Assembly: GCA_017983615.1 (NCBI GenBank)
Contig: JAGOBB010000020.1
Location: forward strand, 1-38,804
From: Azonexus sp.
GTDB lineage: Bacteria; Pseudomonadota; Gammaproteobacteria; Burkholderiales; Rhodocyclaceae
Length of the DNA stretch: 38,804 nt
Direction of reading: 5' to 3'
Under the pieces are notes generated by a model. That model was not told the DNA's origin and made no database searches. It was given only the letters and a program-made list of their open reading frames with translations. A program made the position numbers and the translations under genes. Within the stretch, counting starts at the first letter, position 1, and each line of letters opens with the position of its first letter. Of the stretch, positions 14,447 to 23,158 are shown piece by piece.

Positions 14447-15258
14447 CGCATCGCACCCTGCTCCTCGCCCTGCTGCTCGGTTACGCCGCAGGCGCCTTCG
14501 CCCTGCCCCGGCACTCGCCAGTGCCCGGCGGCGTTGCCGTCGTCGACCTCGGCCCGGCCGGCCAGACCACACCCAGCGCCCGCTGGGGCGAGCAACCGGT
14601 CGCCGTCATCCGGGAAAACGGGCGCTGGTTCGCCCTGTTCGGCATTCCGCTCGACACCCTGCCGGGCGAGTTGGAAATTGCCGTTTTTTTCGGGCCGACC
14701 GTAGCATTGCGGCAAATTCCGGTGCACATCAAGAACTACCCGGAACAACGCCTCACCATCAAGGACAAGCGCAAGGTCGAACCGAGTCCGGAAGACCTGG
14801 CCCGCATCGAGCGCGAAAAAGAAACCACCGAGGCGATCAAGCGTCGCTTCAGCGCGCCCATTCCGGATACCGCCTTCGCGCTGCCGGCCAGCGGCCCGCT
14901 GTCATCACGCTTCGGCCTGCGCCGCATCTTCAACGGCCAGCCGCGCAATCCGCACGCCGGGCTTGATGTCGCCGCTGGCACCGGCACGCCGGTCAAGGCG
15001 CCGGCCGATGGCGTCGTCGCCAACACCGGCGACTATTTCTTCAACGGCAACACGGTGTTCGTCGACCACGGTCAGGGGCTGATCACCGCCTACATGCACC
15101 TGTCCCGCATCGATGTTCGTGCCGGACAAACGGTCAAAAAAGGCGAGTCGCTCGGCGCCATCGGCGCCACCGGCCGGGCAACCGGCCCGCACCTGCACTG
15201 GGCCGTGATCCTGAACAACACGCCGGTCGATCCCGAACTTTTTCTCGCCCGGCCGTAA
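14443..15258 (+). CDS. M23-family (LytM) peptidoglycan endopeptidase
   Basis: The start is uncertain: TTG 14443 gives a TTGA overlap with the previous stop, while GTG 14419 would add eight residues; both leave a signal peptide (LLLALLLGYAAGAFA). The C-terminal LytM domain (residues about 150-270) has the zinc ligands HAGLD and the HLHW motif, with GxG-rich strands between. A repeat copy at 14674-14708 is translated as EIAVFFGPTVA in the N-terminal domain. Expected to cleave peptide crosslinks in the periplasm or act as an amidase activator; the zinc ligands are intact, so activity is plausible. It is grouped with a metallopeptidase and a disulfide enzyme in one envelope operon. Confidence 0.85.
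   Translation: MTHRTLLLALLLGYAAGAFALPRHSPVPGGVAVVDLGPAGQTTPSARWGEQPVAVIRENGRWFALFGIPLDTLPGELEIAVFFGPTVALRQIPVHIKNYPEQRLTIKDKRKVEPSPEDLARIEREKETTEAIKRRFSAPIPDTAFALPASGPLSSRFGLRRIFNGQPRNPHAGLDVAAGTGTPVKAPADGVVANTGDYFFNGNTVFVDHGQGLITAYMHLSRIDVRAGQTVKKGESLGAIGATGRATGPHLHWAVILNNTPVDPELFLARP
14674..14708 (-). repeat. Dispersed short repeat, copy 5 (inside M23 peptidase gene)
   Basis: The minus strand reads AATGCTACGGTCGGCCCG, then A7, CGGCAATTTC. The 13-base core is exact. Translated on the plus strand it gives EIAVFFGPTVAL, the same reading frame of the element as in copy 3 (GATVA). Confidence 0.75.
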
Positions 15259-15261
15259 ACG

Positions 15262-15290
15262 GAAAGAGGCAGCCGCAGCTGCCTCTTCGT
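15262..15290. terminator. Hairpin between convergent genes
   Basis: AGAGGCAGC and GCTGCCTCT form a nine-base stem just past the M23 stop. On the minus strand it is followed by TTCC, on the plus strand by TCGTC. The weak T-runs make it a modest terminator, probably used in both directions between the M23 gene and the 41-residue gene. Confidence 0.6.
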
Positions 15291-15306
15291 CAGACCAGAC
15301 GTCCGA

Positions 15307-15432
15307 TCAAACCTTGGGCTTGGCCGGCGTGCTCATCTGCTTTTCATCCTTCGCCTTGTCGCCGCAGGCCAGGGCCGAAACACTGGACAAGGCGAACACG
15401 GCGGCCAGCACGGCAGAAATCAGTTTGCTCAT
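15307..15432 (-). CDS. 41-residue secreted peptide
   Basis: On the minus strand the ATG at 15432 is preceded by AGGAG with a 6-base spacer. It encodes MSKLISAVLAAVFALSSVSA followed by LACGDKAKDEK and a short charged tail ending PKV. The first 22 residues form a clear signal peptide with an Ala-x-Ala site (ALA/C); the mature piece would be about 19 residues with a single cysteine at its start. Lipidation at that cysteine is possible, although the lipobox is non-ideal. The ribosome site, signal peptide and facing hairpin support a real gene. Function unknown. Confidence 0.65.
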   Translation of the reverse strand: MSKLISAVLAAVFALSSVSALACGDKAKDEKQMSTPAKPKV

Positions 15433-15461
15433 CGGAAACTCCTTCGAATTAAGGCCAAGGT

Positions 15462-15815
15462 TTGATCAATTTAGCCGGACATGGTTCATTACGCAACGTG
15501 CACCAACAAACCATCCACCTCCACGCCGCGGCGCCCGCCAAACCGCCTGAAGGCCAGCCCTGCAACGGCTGCGGCGTCTGCTGTGCGCTCGAAACCTGCC
15601 CAGCCGCCCGCCTGCGCTTCCTGCAGGTCAAAGGGCCGTGCCCGGCGCTGGAATGGGCTGCCAACGACAAGCGCTACGTCTGCGGCCTGCTGACCCACCC
15701 CGCTCACTACCTGAAGTGCCTGCCAAACCGCGGCGAGCCGATGGCCAGCCGCCTGTTCGCCCGCTGGATTTCGGCCGGCCGGGGCTGTGACTGCAGCGCC
15801 GACGTTCAGCCCTGA
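15462..15815 (+). CDS. YkgJ-family cysteine-cluster protein
   Basis: The start is uncertain: TTG 15462 has AAGG seven bases upstream; GTG 15498 would remove 12 residues and lacks a ribosome site. The product has a conserved cysteine block CNGCGVCCALETCP (CxxCxxCC pattern) and further cysteines CPALEW, YVCGLL, LKCLP and CDCS, typical of YkgJ-like zinc or Fe-S binding proteins of unknown function. No membrane segment. Its 3' end overlaps that of convergent ridA by 10 bases. Confidence 0.75.
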   Translation: MINLAGHGSLRNVHQQTIHLHAAAPAKPPEGQPCNGCGVCCALETCPAARLRFLQVKGPCPALEWAANDKRYVCGLLTHPAHYLKCLPNRGEPMASRLFARWISAGRGCDCSADVQP

Positions 15816-16159
15816 GCGACAGCGGCCGTCACCGCCATTTCGACACGAAAGCCCGGATTGGCCAGCCGCGCCTGCACGCAGGCCCGGGTCGGCGCCTGGC
15901 CGGCGGGCACCCAGGCGTCCCAAACGGCATTCATCGCGTCGTAGTCAACCATGTCGGCCAGATAGATGGTGACCATCAACAACTGCGAGCGATCGCTGCC
16001 CGCCTGTTCGAGCAGGCGATCAATCCCGGCCAGCAGGTTTTCGGTTTGGGCGGCAGCATCGCCTTCCAGGTTGGACGGCACCTCGACAAGGTATGCCGTG
16101 CCGTTATGGACGACGCTGTCGGAATAGCGGCGTGTCGTGCCGTGACGTTGAATCTGCAT
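15806..16159 (-). CDS. RidA/YjgF-family protein
   Basis: The product is 117 residues from ATG 16159, with GGGG upstream; an extension to TTG 16171 is less likely. The family features are seen: NGTAYLVEVPS near the N-terminus, the central QTENLLAGIDRLLEQAGSD, VTIYLADM, and the C-terminal PTRACVQARLANPGFRVEM, including the arginine that binds the substrate carboxylate in true RidA enzymes. RidA hydrolyses reactive enamine/imine intermediates; many paralogues have other roles, and this one diverges from the archetype at the N-terminus, so the exact substrate is open. Confidence 0.85.
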   Translation of the reverse strand: MQIQRHGTTRRYSDSVVHNGTAYLVEVPSNLEGDAAAQTENLLAGIDRLLEQAGSDRSQLLMVTIYLADMVDYDAMNAVWDAWVPAGQAPTRACVQARLANPGFRVEMAVTAAVAQG

Positions 16160-16178
16160 GGATGGCCCCAAAAAGCGT

Positions 16179-16207
16179 GAAGCCCATGTTTTTCAGGCAT
16201 GGGCTTC
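16179..16207 (-). terminator. Terminator-like hairpin downstream of the signalling operon
   Basis: GAAGCCCATG and CATGGGCTTC form a perfect ten-base stem with loop TTTTTCAGG. On the minus strand it is followed after four bases by TTTTTGGGG. It could end the minus-strand operon whose last stop is at 16423. The 16208-16422 interval otherwise shows no gene that I can support. Confidence 0.5.
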
Positions 16208-16422
16208 GGTTACTGCAACCTTGGCACGCTCGGCCAAGGCATTCGGCTATTCGCCGTTACGGGTTGCTACACGGTAATCTCAAGAAATACTTCCTGTGAC
16301 AACTGCCATAGAATCCCCAGCAGCGCAGCGGGTACTGCCATTTCATGTCTGACTTGCTGCAAATCCGACACAATTTCAGCTTAGCACTCTGGGCGAAAAA
16401 AGCCAGAGAGTTTTTCGCGCAA

Positions 16423-16839
16423 CTAACGCCTGAAAATCACGTTTGCCCCCAGCGGGATTTTCGATGCAGGAACATACCCGACGGCCCCCGGCGTCGCGCC
16501 GATGTAGCTGAGCATTTCCTCAATCGAGCCAAACTCCTGCGGCGGCGCCCCCTTGCCGACATAGCGGCGGACCAGCCAGTAGCCGACATATTGCTCCTCG
16601 GTCTGCCCCAGCACCGCATCGAGAAACTGCTTCCTGACCGGGTCGCCCGGGGGCAGATTCAAGGGCATCGCCGCTTGCTGGCTGATCGAGACGATACGAC
16701 CGGTGTACAAGCGCTGCAGGGTCACCTGGTCGGTCTTGGGCATGGCCGGATGAGCGATCACGGCAATACCGCCATCCGCCATGGCTGGCCAGCCCACACC
16801 CCACAAGAGGCCGATCAGGAGGAGAAAGAGGACTCTCAC
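16423..16839 (-). CDS. Periplasmic PstS-like substrate-binding domain protein
   Basis: The product is 138 residues with signal peptide MRVLFLLLIGLLWGVGWPAMA. The mature part is a short single-lobe version of the phosphate-type binding fold: IAVIAHPAMPKTDQVTLQRLYTG, SISQQAAMPLNLPPGDPVRKQFLDAVLG and GAVGYVPASK. The family's GxxGY segment is present. Such short PBP-like proteins often sit beside porins and sensor kinases. It follows the porin by nine bases as the last gene of the kinase operon. The ligand cannot be inferred; full PstS is more than twice as long. Confidence 0.75.
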   Translation of the reverse strand: MRVLFLLLIGLLWGVGWPAMADGGIAVIAHPAMPKTDQVTLQRLYTGRIVSISQQAAMPLNLPPGDPVRKQFLDAVLGQTEEQYVGYWLVRRYVGKGAPPQEFGSIEEMLSYIGATPGAVGYVPASKIPLGANVIFRR

Positions 16840-16848
16840 CGTTCGGTC

Positions 16849-18081
16849 TCAGAACGAAAAACTGTAGGACAGCGAGAAGACGTTGAGGCGCTTGTCCGCG
16901 CTGTCGCCGCCGGACGGTGCATCAATGAAGCTGGAAACGACGCCGGTACGCGTCTGCGCCCATTCGGCCTTGAGCAGGCTGCGCGTCGTGACCCGGTACG
17001 AAGTCCCTATCGCCCAGGTCCATTGGTCGTAAGGCGAGACGATGTCGGCATTCAGTTTCTGATAGTTGCTGAGCGGCTGCCCGAAATTGCCCGCATTCGC
17101 CTCGATCGCCCGATACAGATCCAGCGACGATCCGGATGACCGGGTCTTGGCGAACGACACATAGGGCGTCCAGCCCCCGAACTGGCGCGAAACGGCCAGA
17201 TACGCCCCCCAGCGCGAGAATCCAGAACTGGCGCCGGAGAAACGCATGTGCGCCAGTTCGGAAGTCACGCGTACACTTGCTGGCAGCACGAAGCTCGCTC
17301 CCAGGCTCTGGACGGGGATCCGCAAGCCGTTTTCACGCACGCCATTTTGTACGTCGTAGTACCCGGGCACTGGCACGAAGGGGATGTCGCTGGTTATCCC
17401 GCCATCACGGTAGGCCTTGGCTTCGTGGATGCCCACACGGAACATGTTTTCCAGACCGCGAAAACTGACGACCAGGCCCGTGCTCCGCACATCGGAGTCG
17501 ATGAACCAGCTCCCCGGCGCAGCCACGGTGTCGGTGACTTCACGGCCGTAGTAACGCGTCTTGTTGCCGGCTCGCCCCGTATAGGCCTCGACGGTCCATT
17601 CCATGTCGTTCGCCAGCCAGGATTTGCTGACACTCAGACCGACGAAATCGGTCGTCGGAATGATCGAATAGACCTCGATCGGCAGGCGCACGAAGTCATA
17701 GGTCACGCCGACATCGTGGTTTTCCGTATTCAGCATCATTGGAACCCGGAGCTTACCGAGGCGGATCAACACATCGTCCATCGGTCGCCAGGACACGAAG
17801 GCCCACGACAAGGTAGCAGCCACCCCAGAATCGTGATGGTCCGACGCGGCGATCTTTCCCTGGATTGCTGCCCCCCACTGCTGGTTGAAGCGCAAGTCCA
17901 GCTGGCCGCCGATCACACTGTCGCGCAACACGGTGCCGCCATCATCTATCCAGCGCTGATACCTGTACGCCTTGTCGGACTGCGCGTATCCGAGCGTACC
18001 AAAACCCGACCAGTCCATTTCGATAGCATTTGCGGCCAGAGGAATAAGCAGTCCCAGTGCTGAAAGATATTTTCGATTCAT
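16849..18081 (-). CDS. Outer-membrane porin-type protein
   Basis: The product is 410 residues from ATG 18081 (MNRKYLSALGLLIPLAANA, signal peptide), not the longer frame, which starts inside the preceding gene. The mature protein is rich in alternating aromatic and polar strands (DWSGFGTLGYAQ, RLGKLRVPMMLNTENHDVG) and ends in the beta-barrel closing pattern LSYSFSF with a terminal Phe. The strand around RLGKLRVP and the terminal Phe fit a porin of the Pfam porin-4 or phosphate-selective OprP/O-like types. It sits between an HD-GYP regulator and a PstS-like protein, suggesting uptake or sensing of a shared solute. Confidence 0.78.
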   Translation of the reverse strand: MNRKYLSALGLLIPLAANAIEMDWSGFGTLGYAQSDKAYRYQRWIDDGGTVLRDSVIGGQLDLRFNQQWGAAIQGKIAASDHHDSGVAATLSWAFVSWRPMDDVLIRLGKLRVPMMLNTENHDVGVTYDFVRLPIEVYSIIPTTDFVGLSVSKSWLANDMEWTVEAYTGRAGNKTRYYGREVTDTVAAPGSWFIDSDVRSTGLVVSFRGLENMFRVGIHEAKAYRDGGITSDIPFVPVPGYYDVQNGVRENGLRIPVQSLGASFVLPASVRVTSELAHMRFSGASSGFSRWGAYLAVSRQFGGWTPYVSFAKTRSSGSSLDLYRAIEANAGNFGQPLSNYQKLNADIVSPYDQWTWAIGTSYRVTTRSLLKAEWAQTRTGVVSSFIDAPSGGDSADKRLNVFSLSYSFSF

Positions 18082-18088
18082 GGTCTTG

Positions 18089-19198
18089 TCAGGAGATCGA
18101 AGGGTTGGAGGCATCGTCAGCCAACTGAACGGAGATCCGGCTGAACGTTGATTCCAGGGCAAGAAACGCCTCTATGGCCGCCGGATCGAACTGGCGACCG
18201 ACCTGCTCGCAAACCATCCGGACTGCATCCTCGTGGCTGAAAGCCACCTTGTATGGCCGGCGCGAGCGCAAGGCATCATAAACATCCGCCACGGCCATCA
18301 GGCGGGCCGCCAGGGGAATCGCCTCGCCGGCCAGCCCATCCGGATAACCTGTGCCATCCCAGCGTTCATGATGGCTTCGGGCAATCTGGCTCGCATAGCG
18401 GAGCATCATGTTGTCATCGCCGAGTTCGTGCCTTGAACGCAGCAACATGCTCTCACCCTTGACGCTGTGCGTCTTCATGATCTCGAACTCTTCCGGTGTA
18501 TGTCGCCCCGGCTTGAGCAGGATGTGGTCGGGGATGGCGATCTTGCCGATATCGTGCAGGGGCGCAGCCTTGGCGATGTGCTCGATCTGTTCGCCACTGA
18601 GAACTGCCTGGTCACGTTCGTGCCGGCTTAGATACTCGGCCAGCAGGCGCACGTAATCCTGCGTCCGGCGAATATGGTTGCCGGTGCATTCATCACGGAA
18701 CTCAGCCAGCGAAACCATGACCCTGATCGAGGCCTCCTGCAGGTGAAGCACCTCGTTGACGCGGCGTTCCACCTCGGCCTCCAGCCAGGCGCTCTTGTCT
18801 TCCAGGAAGGTCTGCCATGTCCTGATCTGCAGATGCGTCCTTACCCGAGCCAGGACGACCGATGGTGCAATGGGCTTGTGAATGAAATCCACCGCCCCCA
18901 AGGCCAGTCCCAGTTCCTCGTCTTCCGCTGCGACCTTGGCAGTCAGGAAAATGATCGGGATACCGGCCGTGAACGGATCTGCCTTCAGTCGCCGACAAAC
19001 CTCGTAGCCGTCCATTTCCGGCATCATGATGTCGAGCAGGATCAGGTCCGGTGGTGAATTCGCCGCCAATTCCAGGCCCTTGGCCGGATCGTTGGCCAGC
19101 TTGACCCGGTAGTGCTCGCGGAGAAGCTGGTTGAGCAGGCTGAGATTGGCCGGCGTATCGTCGATGACCAGAATGCTGGCCCTGCCGTCAGTATTCAC
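18089..19198 (-). CDS. Response regulator with HD-GYP c-di-GMP phosphodiesterase domain
   Basis: The product is 369 residues from GTG 19198, overlapping the kinase stop by GTGA. The receiver domain (residues 8-125) has phospho-acceptor Asp56 in [13 protein letters not shown] and the conserved Lys in DFIHKPI. A coiled linker follows, then the HD-GYP domain: [10 protein letters not shown], the H-x-E segment, and [14 protein letters not shown] with the GYP motif intact, so c-di-GMP hydrolysis is expected. It is very probably the output of the neighbouring hybrid kinase. Confidence 0.92.
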   Translation of the reverse strand: MNTDGRASILVIDDTPANLSLLNQLLREHYRVKLANDPAKGLELAANSPPDLILLDIMMPEMDGYEVCRRLKADPFTAGIPIIFLTAKVAAEDEELGLALGAVDFIHKPIAPSVVLARVRTHLQIRTWQTFLEDKSAWLEAEVERRVNEVLHLQEASIRVMVSLAEFRDECTGNHIRRTQDYVRLLAEYLSRHERDQAVLSGEQIEHIAKAAPLHDIGKIAIPDHILLKPGRHTPEEFEIMKTHSVKGESMLLRSRHELGDDNMMLRYASQIARSHHERWDGTGYPDGLAGEAIPLAARLMAVADVYDALRSRRPYKVAFSHEDAVRMVCEQVGRQFDPAAIEAFLALESTFSRISVQLADDASNPSIS

Positions 19199-22100
19199 TG
19201 CGTTCCCCCTCGCTGCGGCGCCTCGTCCAGGATAGCCAGTGTCTGATCCAGATCCCAGTTGCCCAGCGCATGATCGATTGCGGCAATCTGTCGCGGCGAA
19301 AATCTGCCGGCCAGGCGAGCCTTGTTCAAACGCCAGAACTCCTCGGCTTCACCATCGCCTTCGCTCAACAGCCGACGCAACAATACCAGCACATCGGCAA
19401 TCGGCAATCCCTCATCGTCCGAACTAACCTCCGACGGCCCATCCGGCATCTCGGCCAGCCAGCCCAGGATCGGCTGCAAACGGGCGTCGACCTCGGCAAT
19501 TTCACCATAGGGCTCGACAATTCCACCCTTGATCGCATTTTCAAGTTCGATCAACGCCAGTTGCAAATCGGTCATCGCAAAAGTACCCGCCAGGCCCTTG
19601 AGCGTATGTACCTGGCGCTCTGCGGCTTCCATCTCGCCGCGCACCAACCTTTCCTCAAGAATACCTGACCATCCCCTACAATCGTCGGCGAAGCGCCGCA
19701 GGGCGCCAACCAGGAAAGGAAGCCGGCCGCTGAAGCGGCGCAGCAGCACGGTCGACTCGATATTTGGCACGCGCTCCAGAAATACCTCGAACGGGATATC
19801 CGGCTTGTCCGGCACTACTTCTTCGGCGGGCGGCAAGTCCACTCCCGGCCTTGCCACCCAATACGGCTGCAACATCCCCAGCAGCTCGTCAGGCTCAAAG
19901 GGTTTGGCAATATAGCCATTGACGCCCCGGGCCATGGAGTCGGTCATGCCATGGCCAGCAACATGGGCAGTCATCGCAATCACGGGCAGGCGCTCGAAAT
20001 GCTCCTTGCCACGTATCCGCCGCGTAGCTTCCCGGCCATCCATAACAGGCATTTCGAGATCCATCAGAACTACGGCGTAGTGTTCAGGGTGGTACGCGTC
20101 GAGCCACTCCAGGGCGACCTGGCCGTTCTCCGCAATATCCACGTTGGCGCCCCAGCCCCTGAGTATTTCGCCAGCCACCTGTTGATTGACCTCGTTGTCC
20201 TCGACCAGCAGGATGGACATACCAAGCAGGCAGTCCGGCCGAGGTACTGCATATTCCGCCACCTCGGCCTCGTCGCTCCCCGCCGAAACACCGCAAATCC
20301 GGCGCAAGGCGTTCGGCAACAGTGGTTTCTGGATCACCTCGGTAATCCCCGGATGATTCACCTCATGCCGCAGCATTGTCGCGTCGGCGGCCGAAACGAC
20401 GATGGTCTTTGATGGCAACGAGCTACCTGTCAATCGCAAGGCATCGAGAATTTCGCAGCCGGACATCTCCGGCATCACCCAATCGAGGACAAGCAGATCG
20501 TAGCCAGCCCCGCTGGCTGCAGCCAGTCGTCCGACGGCATCGAGTCCGCCCGGCGACTGGTCGACCTCGCGGCAGCCCATGGCCACCAGCATCGCGGCCA
20601 TGCTGTGGCGCGCCGCCGGGTAATCGTCGACCACCAGGGCACGCATGCAGGACAGGTCTGCTTCCGCCCCGGATTCGACGACGTCCGATGCGACAGGCAG
20701 CCGAACGGAAAAATGGAATTCGCTGCCGCGGCCAGGCTCGCTCTCGACTTCCAGCACCCCGCCCATGGCGGAAACCAGGCGCCTCGAAATTGCCAGCCCC
20801 AGCCCGGTGCCCCCGTATTTTCGGGTCGTCGAGCCATCGGCCTGCGCGAATTCCTGGAACATCCGCCCGACCTGCTCGGCGTTCATGCCAATCCCGGTAT
20901 CTTCGACATGGCAGGCGATCGAAATTGAATCGGCATGCCGCTCAATTTCGCGGATGGCCAGGCGCACATGGCCGGCCTCGGTGAACTTGACCGCGTTGGA
21001 CAACAAATTGATCAGGACTTGCCCCAGGCGCAGCGGATCACCAACCAGACGACGAAGCGCCCGTTGCGGCCGATAGTCGAGAATCAGCTCGATCCCCTTG
21101 CCTTCGGCCTTTTGCTGGACCATGAACAGGGCATTCTGTATGACGGCTTCGAGATCGAAAGGCACGGACTCCAGCGCGACCTTGCCCGCTTCGATCTTCG
21201 AAAAATCCAGCACATCGTTGAGGATGCCGAGCAGCGACCGGGCTGCCGCATGAATCTTCGAGACATAGCCATGCTGGCGCGGCGGCAGGCCGGACTTCAG
21301 CGCCAGGTAGGCCATCCCGAGGATGGCGTTCATCGGCGTCCGGATTTCGTGGCTCATGTTGGCCAGAAAAATCGATTTCGCTTCGGCTGCCACCTCGGCC
21401 TTGGCACGAGCCTGGCGCAGTGCCCGTTGGACCAGTTCGCGCTGGGCAATATCTGCCTCGATGGCCGCAGCCATGCTGTCAATGGTTCTGGCCAGAGATT
21501 GCACCTCTTCGACGCCATGCAGATCGCCAACCCGTTCGCTGAACGACTTTTCGGCCAGTGCCCGCGCGGTTCGGTGCAGTGCCGTCAACGGTGCGAGCAA
21601 GTGCCGCTTCAGATAAAAATAGCTGAATATCAGCACGACACCGGCCCCGAGCAGGAGGAGCATGGAGGCAACGATCCACGTCTGCAGCGACTCGCCGGCA
21701 GCAACCAGGTCCCGCTTCGTCCGCTGATCAACCTGGCCTGCCAGTTCATCGACCGCGACCGCCAGATCGGCGCGCAGCTTCAGATAGCGCGGCTCATGGA
21801 GCAGCGCAGTGGCATATTCGTGCTGAGGCGTAGCCTCGGAAACAAATTCGCGCTTGACCGGGTCGTAGAGGCCCTGCGTGGCAGCGAAAGCAACCTGTTC
21901 GATCTCCTTCATCCACTCGGTAATCTGGTAGAGACGCTTGAGCACGGCCTGCTCACCGACATCGAAGCCGAGCCGGCTGGTCCTTTCGTACAACGCCACC
22001 CCTTTGCTCTCGGCCAGCGGCACGTGGGCCTGACCGCCCCCGATGACCTGCTCCCAATAGGTCGCCGGCACGCCATCCGGAGCACGCTTGGTGCCCTCGC

Positions 22101-22353
22101 GGATAGCCAGGATGTCGTAGTAGTAAATCAGATAGCGCGGGTTGGCCGTGCCGACATAGGAACCGACCAGCCGGCCGAGCAGATCGACTTCGTGGCGAAC
22201 TTCATTGATCAGTGCCAGGGAGTTTTGCCGGTGACGCGCCGCCGCATTGGCGTCGTTATAGGCCGACAGGGCGCCAAATGTCGCACCGCCGATTGTCAGC
22301 AGCATCCCGGCCAGCGCCAGCAATACGGATAAGAACGCTTTCCGCAGGTTCAT
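19195..22353 (-). CDS. Hybrid sensor histidine kinase with two receivers and HPt
   Basis: The product is 1052 residues from ATG 22353 ([12 protein letters not shown]); the upstream open frame has no supported start. It has an N-terminal membrane helix, a periplasmic sensor region (about 45-215) and a second helix ([22 protein letters not shown]). Then come HAMP, HisKA with H-box [10 protein letters not shown] (His near 335), HATPase with [12 protein letters not shown], receiver 1 (Asp near 622 in [12 protein letters not shown]), receiver 2 (Asp near 763 in [13 protein letters not shown]) and a C-terminal HPt (HTLKGLAGT, His near 916). This is a BarA/EvgS-like phosphorelay. It is the first gene of a four-gene minus-strand operon, and its signal is probably periplasmic, perhaps via the PstS-like protein. 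Confidence 0.93.
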   Translation of the reverse strand: MNLRKAFLSVLLALAGMLLTIGGATFGALSAYNDANAAARHRQNSLALINEVRHEVDLLGRLVGSYVGTANPRYLIYYYDILAIREGTKRAPDGVPATYWEQVIGGGQAHVPLAESKGVALYERTSRLGFDVGEQAVLKRLYQITEWMKEIEQVAFAATQGLYDPVKREFVSEATPQHEYATALLHEPRYLKLRADLAVAVDELAGQVDQRTKRDLVAAGESLQTWIVASMLLLLGAGVVLIFSYFYLKRHLLAPLTALHRTARALAEKSFSERVGDLHGVEEVQSLARTIDSMAAAIEADIAQRELVQRALRQARAKAEVAAEAKSIFLANMSHEIRTPMNAILGMAYLALKSGLPPRQHGYVSKIHAAARSLLGILNDVLDFSKIEAGKVALESVPFDLEAVIQNALFMVQQKAEGKGIELILDYRPQRALRRLVGDPLRLGQVLINLLSNAVKFTEAGHVRLAIREIERHADSISIACHVEDTGIGMNAEQVGRMFQEFAQADGSTTRKYGGTGLGLAISRRLVSAMGGVLEVESEPGRGSEFHFSVRLPVASDVVESGAEADLSCMRALVVDDYPAARHSMAAMLVAMGCREVDQSPGGLDAVGRLAAASGAGYDLLVLDWVMPEMSGCEILDALRLTGSSLPSKTIVVSAADATMLRHEVNHPGITEVIQKPLLPNALRRICGVSAGSDEAEVAEYAVPRPDCLLGMSILLVEDNEVNQQVAGEILRGWGANVDIAENGQVALEWLDAYHPEHYAVVLMDLEMPVMDGREATRRIRGKEHFERLPVIAMTAHVAGHGMTDSMARGVNGYIAKPFEPDELLGMLQPYWVARPGVDLPPAEEVVPDKPDIPFEVFLERVPNIESTVLLRRFSGRLPFLVGALRRFADDCRGWSGILEERLVRGEMEAAERQVHTLKGLAGTFAMTDLQLALIELENAIKGGIVEPYGEIAEVDARLQPILGWLAEMPDGPSEVSSDDEGLPIADVLVLLRRLLSEGDGEAEEFWRLNKARLAGRFSPRQIAAIDHALGNWDLDQTLAILDEAPQRGGTQ

Positions 22354-22561
22354 TCCGCTACCGCCCACCGCCCGTCGCCGCCTACAGATATGGCGGCCAT
22401 CTTCGGCGACGAGCATTCCTCCGATTGGAAACGTTATGAATTTCGGATGATATGCCATCCCGCATATTTCTGCGCATGACCATCGATCTATTTCACGCGC
22501 CAATTGGACAAAAACCCCCAATCGTTCAGAATAGGGTTCTTCGCCCCCCACCCTTAGGTCC

Positions 22562-23149
22562 ATGGACAATCTGATCAAGGACACTGCAACGCTGGAGCTC
22601 TTCTGCTGGCTGGAGCCAGGCGCCGAGTTGCCGGGCTGGGACATCCTGAAGGGCAGCCCGTTTGGCGCCACGCTGGCTTCGCCCGAGGGGGGCGCCCCGA
22701 CGCCCGGCGACCAGTTGCTGTCGGTGCAGAACTACTTTGCCGAATACCACCTGGAATATTTCCGGCAGCGCCGTTACAACCATTTTCCCAGCCGCCTGCA
22801 CGCGATGCTGCAATTCGCGACGCGCACCGATGCGATGACTTTCCGCAGCAAGCACCCGCAGCGCGTGTTCGGCAAAAACCTGGTTTGCGCCAAGACCAAG
22901 GGAGCCTATATCTGCTCCTTCCACGATGCCAGCTGGCTGGACTACCTGCGCCTGCCGCACAGCCTGTCGCTCAGCGCACTCGACGAGGTGGCCGAGCATT
23001 ACTGGTCTGGCCGCACCGTCGAGGAAATCGGCCTGACCTTCATGAACGAGCCCTGGCCGGAACCACCGGTCATCGAGGCGCTCTACCAGGGGGCGCTGGA
23101 GCCCGTCTGGGGCCACGAGCAGTCGGGCTGGCTGCCCGGTTTTCGTTAG
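22562..23149 (+). CDS. Conserved hypothetical protein, first gene of the efflux operon
   Basis: The product is 195 residues from ATG 22562. There is no signal peptide and the composition is soluble. A segment [28 protein letters not shown] recalls the DUF2441-type pattern (Arg-x-x-x-FPSR followed by a sheet and A-rich helix), but the match is not firm. It is nine bases upstream of the adaptor gene, so it is co-transcribed with it. No role in efflux can be inferred from the sequence. The 22354-22561 interval upstream is AT-richer than its surroundings and probably holds divergent promoters, but no clear elements could be fixed. Confidence 0.65.
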   Translation: MDNLIKDTATLELFCWLEPGAELPGWDILKGSPFGATLASPEGGAPTPGDQLLSVQNYFAEYHLEYFRQRRYNHFPSRLHAMLQFATRTDAMTFRSKHPQRVFGKNLVCAKTKGAYICSFHDASWLDYLRLPHSLSLSALDEVAEHYWSGRTVEEIGLTFMNEPWPEPPVIEALYQGALEPVWGHEQSGWLPGFR

Positions 23150-23158
23150 GAAATCATC

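Noticed and set aside
16208-16422. Possible short coding frame or riboswitch in the gap
   Set aside because: Open frames here lack ribosome sites and family resemblance, and no conserved riboswitch core was recognised.
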